From NCBI GenBank assembly GCA_938035525.1, contig CALHOI010000035.1, positions 25,023-89,022 of the forward strand: 64,000 nt of DNA. The letters are read 5' to 3'. This document shows positions 59,847 to 64,000 of this stretch, one piece after another. The position numbers were made by a program, and so were the translations under genes. Source of the DNA: an uncultured Granulosicoccaceae bacterium. GTDB taxonomy: Bacteria; Pseudomonadota; Gammaproteobacteria; Granulosicoccales; Granulosicoccaceae. Under the pieces are notes generated by a model. The model had not been told where the DNA came from. It searched no databases and was given only the letters and a program-made list of their open reading frames with translations. How positions within the stretch are numbered: the first letter of the stretch is position 1; each line of letters starts with the position of its first letter.

Positions 59847-62800
59847 CTAATGCAATTCATTTTCCAAGCCATCTGACTGCAACGTCACCGGAAACTTATA
59901 TTGTTTCGCTTGGTTAGCCCATAGACTTGCGCCTTGTTTCGCCGCAATCGTGTTTGCTCGCTCCAGATACTGAGCCTGCTCTGATTCAGTGGTTGTTCCA
60001 GAGCAACGTGAAACAACTTGCGCCATTAAACGATTAAGCTGAACACAACAAAATCTCTCACCATTTTTATCGGCAATTTCCAGACCCGTTAAAAGTGATT
60101 GTTGCGCATCCTTAAAAAGACTTAATTCGATCTGTACTTCAGCGAGCATTAGGTACAGATACGTTGACTCTATTTCTTCACCTGCCTCTATTAATGCATT
60201 CAAGTTTTCAACAATTGCAGGTAGCAACTCTGTGGAAGCGGTTTCTATTGCCAATACACAATCCCGAATCATTGCCGCTCTGAGCGAGTTAACGAACTCG
60301 CCTGTCGCTGAGCAATGCTCAAGCAGCTCAGCATTACATTGCTTGAACAAAACATAGGCGCCTAGCGAGTGATACACGAGCGAGCAATTACCCAATGCTA
60401 TTGTGTGCGCATGATCTGATTCGATTCTGGAACTGGTAATAGCTCGTTCAGCAAGATCAAATGCACCTTGCCTGTCGTTGAGCATGCATTTGGTCCAGGC
60501 ATAATAGCTTAGCGAAAGACTGGGGTAGCAATGCTGACCAGATATAACATCAGGCGCTGCTTCCAGCACCGCAGCAAATTGGGCGGCAGCGTCTATGAAT
60601 CGGCCTTGATTAAAATACACCATACCCAGGGCCTGAGTACCTGCGACAAAAGCGATTTGATAATCACTATCTCGACCGATTTGCACAAGACGCTTTGCAG
60701 GGTCAATGCACTGGTCTAAGTTGCCCGCATTATACGCAACGCCAAACTGCCAATCGAGCGCTTCGACTGTGAGCTCATCATTGCCTGTCTGCTCGCCCAG
60801 TTCACTGGCCAGACTAAACTGCGCCCCCGGGTTTCCGCTAGCACCATGCACTGCAGTAATAGCGATACCGTAGGTTAGGTGCATGCGCTGTAAACGGGCA
60901 AGACTTTCTTTAGATTCGTCGAGCTTATTAACATACTCCTGAGCTTTTCCTAATAAGTTAACCGCTTCATTAGTCGCTCCGGTACGCAATGCCCGCTCCC
61001 CTGCTTGCACCCAGTAATTAAACGCGCTAATGCTGTCGTTTGCCCATTCAAAGTGGTACGCAATAACATTGGGAGATGAGATCTGAACGCTGTTACTTTG
61101 GCTTTGTAGATCGCGGGCTATGTGGCGATGTATTTGTTCTCGTTTCGAGTGCAATAAACTGGCATACACTGCATCTTGCAACAAGGCATGCCTGAATTCG
61201 TATCGCACATCGTCGCCCGATTGGGCCACCCGCAGCACATTGGCATTGACGAGTTCTGCCAGACCTTCACTGACATCGTTGTAGTCTCGCCCCGAAATTT
61301 GCTGAATTTGCTCCAGCAAAAAAGAATCACCATACACTGCAGCGATTTGCGCTAGCTCGCGGCCCTGGCTCATTCTGTCGAGCCTTGACAGCAATGACAT
61401 TTGCAAAGTCATTGGCACTGGCATGTGCTTTTCGTCGTGCTGCCTCGCGGGCTGAATACTGGAATCGGCCAGCATCATTGAAGTCAGCTCTTCAATGTAC
61501 AAGGGGTTACCCTGTGCCCGCTCCGCAATTTGCTCTATCGCAGCTTCAGGTAGCTGACGGCCGGCAGAATTTAAAATGGATTCAATAAACTCACGAACCT
61601 CAGATTGGCTCAGTTTGACCAATGACACTACGGTAACATTTGAATTTATCAATTTTGTGGAAGCATCAGATCTCGACGTCAGCGCTATAAATATTGACTC
61701 ATTGCATGCCAGTTCACACAAAGCCGATATCGCATTAGCGGACGTCGCGTCTATCCACTGCACATCTTCAAGCAGAATTAAAACCGACTTCTTTTTCGAT
61801 ACCGAAATAACGGCGTCAACCAATTTTTTTTGCAGCTCATTTAACAGCGCCGTAGGTGGTGTATCGCCTAAATTTGTTGCTCCAGTATCGGCACCGATTC
61901 TGAACAAAGACATACACAGCTTCACCAAAGGCGGTGTTAGTTTTAATTCGTCTTGTAAATAACAACGCGCTTTTTCACGCCTTGTGAGTGTATCGTCTGA
62001 GCGATGAAAGCTTGCTAAGGTGGGTAATTGATTTATCCAAGGATGCAGGGCAGAAGAGGCATATTGCAAGGAACACTGGAAACGCAATACAAATGCCTCA
62101 GTTGTTGACGCAGAATCAATCGCTCCATCGTCAACCACACTACGCTTGATCACATCTTTTTCAAATTCATACAGCACTCGAGACTTACCAATACCAGCAT
62201 CGCCAATAAGGTGAACAATTTGCCCCTCACCAGCTGACGCCATCTTCCATCGATCATGCATAAGATCAATAATATGCTGTCGACCCGTAATGGGCACCGA
62301 ATACGGAGAACTAAAATCAAATCGAGATCTTGTGTGTATTTGGTCAACCACCTCCGAAATTTCTATGTCTTGCTCAAAGCCTTTTAAATGCGAGGGCCCA
62401 ATGTCAACGATGCTGAAGTGCTGCTCAACCATACGGCGCGTTTTTGCATCAATGTACACTTGGTCGGGCTTGGCCGCCGATTGCAAGCGCTCAGCTATAT
62501 GCGCAACCGAACCAAACGCCATCAAGCGACGCCCAAGTACTTCGGTATCGGGTGTTCCAATAACGGCAACCCCCGTTGCCACGCCCGTTCGGCAATGCAA
62601 TTGCGGCGACACATTAAGTGAGTTAGAGATCAGCGATTGCCGAATTTGAAGTGCCGCAGCCACAGCATCCACGGCGGGTGTCTCGCTGATGCCGCCATAA
62701 CCAAAATAGGCTTCTATGCCGTCGCCGGTAAAGCCCGCTACAATGCCATGTTGCTTTTGTATGACTTTGGTGGCCATGGCGAGGAACTGTTCAACCAGCC

Positions 62801-62906
62801 CCAGAAAATCTTCCGGGTCAAGCTTGTCCACTAATCTGGTGGAATTGACCATGTCACAATGCAATATCGTGATTGGTCTTCGTTCTGCTGTATCCCTAAG
62901 CTTCAT
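59847..62906 (-). CDS. Class III nucleotide cyclase domain - AAA ATPase - TPR regulator
   Basis: A protein of about 1019 residues. The N-terminal class III cyclase domain (about 10-190) has the two metal-binding aspartates, Asp18 (LHCDMVNST) and Asp62 (FTGDG), 44 residues apart, as in active enzymes. The AAA/NACHT-like ATPase follows, with Walker A GDAGIGKS (Lys241) and ILLEDVQWIDATSA as the Walker B region. The C-terminal half (about 600-1000) is helical and TPR-like. In the cyclase domain the usual VNLAARL reads AHIAERL, so the transition-state Asn is His, and I do not see the substrate-specifying Asp in its normal place; the Arg is kept. Activity is uncertain. ATG 62930 is another possible start. 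Confidence 0.88.
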   Translation of the reverse strand: MKLRDTAERRPITILHCDMVNSTRLVDKLDPEDFLGLVEQFLAMATKVIQKQHGIVAGFTGDGIEAYFGYGGISETPAVDAVAAALQIRQSLISNSLNVSPQLHCRTGVATGVAVIGTPDTEVLGRRLMAFGSVAHIAERLQSAAKPDQVYIDAKTRRMVEQHFSIVDIGPSHLKGFEQDIEISEVVDQIHTRSRFDFSSPYSVPITGRQHIIDLMHDRWKMASAGEGQIVHLIGDAGIGKSRVLYEFEKDVIKRSVVDDGAIDSASTTEAFVLRFQCSLQYASSALHPWINQLPTLASFHRSDDTLTRREKARCYLQDELKLTPPLVKLCMSLFRIGADTGATNLGDTPPTALLNELQKKLVDAVISVSKKKSVLILLEDVQWIDATSANAISALCELACNESIFIALTSRSDASTKLINSNVTVVSLVKLSQSEVREFIESILNSAGRQLPEAAIEQIAERAQGNPLYIEELTSMMLADSSIQPARQHDEKHMPVPMTLQMSLLSRLDRMSQGRELAQIAAVYGDSFLLEQIQQISGRDYNDVSEGLAELVNANVLRVAQSGDDVRYEFRHALLQDAVYASLLHSKREQIHRHIARDLQSQSNSVQISSPNVIAYHFEWANDSISAFNYWVQAGERALRTGATNEAVNLLGKAQEYVNKLDESKESLARLQRMHLTYGIAITAVHGASGNPGAQFSLASELGEQTGNDELTVEALDWQFGVAYNAGNLDQCIDPAKRLVQIGRDSDYQIAFVAGTQALGMVYFNQGRFIDAAAQFAAVLEAAPDVISGQHCYPSLSLSYYAWTKCMLNDRQGAFDLAERAITSSRIESDHAHTIALGNCSLVYHSLGAYVLFKQCNAELLEHCSATGEFVNSLRAAMIRDCVLAIETASTELLPAIVENLNALIEAGEEIESTYLYLMLAEVQIELSLFKDAQQSLLTGLEIADKNGERFCCVQLNRLMAQVVSRCSGTTTESEQAQYLERANTIAAKQGASLWANQAKQYKFPVTLQSDGLENELH

Positions 62907-63021
62907 ACCATGCGGTCCCGAACGACCCATACCAATGGGTTATCTCTCACCATGCGTGAAATCAGGCCGTAAAGCAATCGCAATTCAGCGCATTAAGCCA
63001 TTTGGGTAATAAACTACTGAA

Positions 63022-63037
63022 TGTGAGATTTATCACA
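63022..63037. promoter_or_regulatory. Perfect CRP-type binding site
   Basis: TGTGA-GATTTA-TCACA is an exact match to the CRP/Vfr consensus TGTGA-N6-TCACA. It lies between the cyclase-domain gene (about 115 bp upstream of its ATG) and the divergent LuxR-type gene (its centre about 64 bp before that ATG). A possible -10 box TATACT for the LuxR gene is at 63067-63072. A Crp/Fnr regulator is encoded 3 kb away at 59038. Confidence 0.75.
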
Positions 63038-63093
63038 TACACCGTATACCCCCTATAAGCACCATCTATACTGGTGATTCAAACAGGTGATAT

Positions 63094-63495
63094 ATGGCTT
63101 ACAAGGGCATCCCGAATCCAGCACCTAGTGTTGGATTGGAGCGCGTCAACAAGATAATCAGTGACATTGACAGCTTGACCCACAGCGAACTTCATATGCT
63201 GCGCTATCGGCTCAACAATCAATTTCAGTCATCCTTCGATGTCAGCGACCACCCTGCCGCACCTGAAACCAAAAATGTTAACTCACTGTCCCGTCGAGAG
63301 ATAGATGTGCTTACGCTGGTGGCAGCCGGTTACTCCCGAAAAGAAATTGGCGCCTCTCTGAACATTACTTCAAATACTGCCGCAAAACATGTGTCCAGCA
63401 TTTACCGCAAACTCAACATAAGCAGCATTGCAGAAGCCACACGCATAGCAATGGAAAATGGCATATTGTCATCCAGAAGCGCTAACACTTTTTAA
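63094..63495 (+). CDS. Small LuxR-type (GerE) helix-turn-helix regulator
   Basis: A 133-residue regulator. The N-terminal 65 residues are unrecognised (ERVNKIISDIDSLTHSELHML). A LuxR/GerE domain follows (about 68-128): LSRREIDVLTLVAAGYSRKEIGASLNITSNTAAKHVSSIYRKL, a region with all the usual helix-turn-helix residues. It has no receiver or autoinducer domain. AGGTGAT stands upstream of the ATG. The CRP-type site upstream suggests cAMP-dependent control. Confidence 0.88.
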   Translation: MAYKGIPNPAPSVGLERVNKIISDIDSLTHSELHMLRYRLNNQFQSSFDVSDHPAAPETKNVNSLSRREIDVLTLVAAGYSRKEIGASLNITSNTAAKHVSSIYRKLNISSIAEATRIAMENGILSSRSANTF

Positions 63496-63498
63496 GGG

Positions 63499-64000
63499 TT
63501 AATGCTCACGCATCCACGTTATTATCAGTTGACTTATTTGACTATCGACAGGCTTCTCCGTTAATTCCTTATACCTGAAAATAGACGCAGGTTTGTCATC
63601 AAGCCGCAATATGTGCGTCAAGTTTTCTAACACGTTTACCTGCACAGGTGCTTGGCTAAGCTGAGCAATATCACGCGCGTCCTGCGGGCGACACTGTAAA
63701 TCTTTCTCTCCACCTATAACCAAGCTTGGAACAGTGACACTTGCAAAAACCTGCTTTGGATCAATAGCGCTTAACTCTCTTAACCACTTTGCATTAATCA
63801 ATGTTTTCTTTATCTTGATGGATGATTTTGATGTGTTTTTAACCTGCTGAAATATTTTTCGCTGTTTTTTCACTTGATCACCACTGAGCCTAACAAACAG
63901 CCGCGCCATGAAACCTTTAAAACCTTCCAGCACATTTATCTCTTGCATGGTTTGCTGAAGTTGTTGCTCTATAACCGCTTCAATATTTTGCGTAAACGGA
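63499..64000 (-). CDS. Alpha/beta hydrolase, C-terminal part (5'-truncated by window edge)
   Basis: The open frame continues to the last base of the window (PFTQNIEAVIEQQ upstream of the first visible Met), so the N-terminus with the catalytic serine lies outside. The visible part has the late strand VPSLVIGGEKDLQCRP with the acid residue, and NLTHILR with the catalytic histidine. It ends three bases after the LuxR stop (convergent). Function cannot be narrowed. Confidence 0.8.
   Translation of the reverse strand, partial: PFTQNIEAVIEQQLQQTMQEINVLEGFKGFMARLFVRLSGDQVKKQRKIFQQVKNTSKSSIKIKKTLINAKWLRELSAIDPKQVFASVTVPSLVIGGEKDLQCRPQDARDIAQLSQAPVQVNVLENLTHILRLDDKPASIFRYKELTEKPVDSQISQLIITWMREH

Overview
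The window looks like a chromosomal segment of a free-living, probably marine, heterotrophic gammaproteobacterium with moderate G+C (slightly under half by eye). The reasons are a class 2 pyrD, paired DUF4398/OmpA lipoproteins, outer-membrane phospholipase A, RarD, a Pat-type acetyltransferase, choline-sulfatase, exported DUF1501/DUF1800 proteins and a secreted GH10 xylanase. The exact order cannot be fixed from sequence alone. I see no rRNA, tRNA, CRISPR array, phage module or insertion sequence.

Layout. 1-746: 3'-truncated holA. 776-11784 (minus): one long urea unit, transcribed urtA-B-C-D-E, a small His-rich membrane protein, ureD, a fused ureA/ureB, ureC, ureE, ureF, ureG. It takes up urea by ABC transport and hydrolyses it with a nickel urease. 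A divergent LysR gene (11982) shares an intergenic region holding a perfect 13-bp inverted repeat. 12981-19593: pyrD, a DHH phosphoesterase, and a divergent pair made of an HDAC-fold deacetylase and a Pat-like acyl-CoA synthetase/GNAT acetyltransferase, then an alpha/beta hydrolase. 19643-22575: envelope lipoproteins, one broken by a frameshift. 22825-29177: choline-sulfatase, a SWIM/SNF2 helicase and a GPH-type symporter. 29269-38521: OMPLA, two exported proteins of unknown role, a membrane-anchored EndoU-like nuclease, an MscS-like protein, a DUF2330 protein, and a HisKA-REC protein without a kinase ATPase domain.

38566-45510 (minus): a DUF4159 protein, an ABC ATPase, two ABC-2 permeases each fused to a gluzincin-type peptidase domain (one with an intact HExxH motif, one degenerate at the same residue number), and an MscS channel. 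45676-57651: VOC protein, HpcH/HpaI aldolase, xylanase, YigZ, a lipoprotein, RarD, DUF1800 plus DUF1501, and an oxidoreductase pair. 57929: an orphan TauA-like binding protein with a strong terminator.

59038-63495: a class III cyclase-AAA-TPR regulator followed by a Crp/Fnr protein whose cAMP phosphate-binding residues are kept. Both lie downstream of a perfect CRP-type site (TGTGA-N6-TCACA at 63022-63037), which they share with a divergent LuxR-type gene. The window ends in a 5'-truncated alpha/beta hydrolase. The most interesting candidates for undescribed biology are the permease-peptidase operon, the cyclase/Crp/LuxR locus and the anchored EndoU protein.
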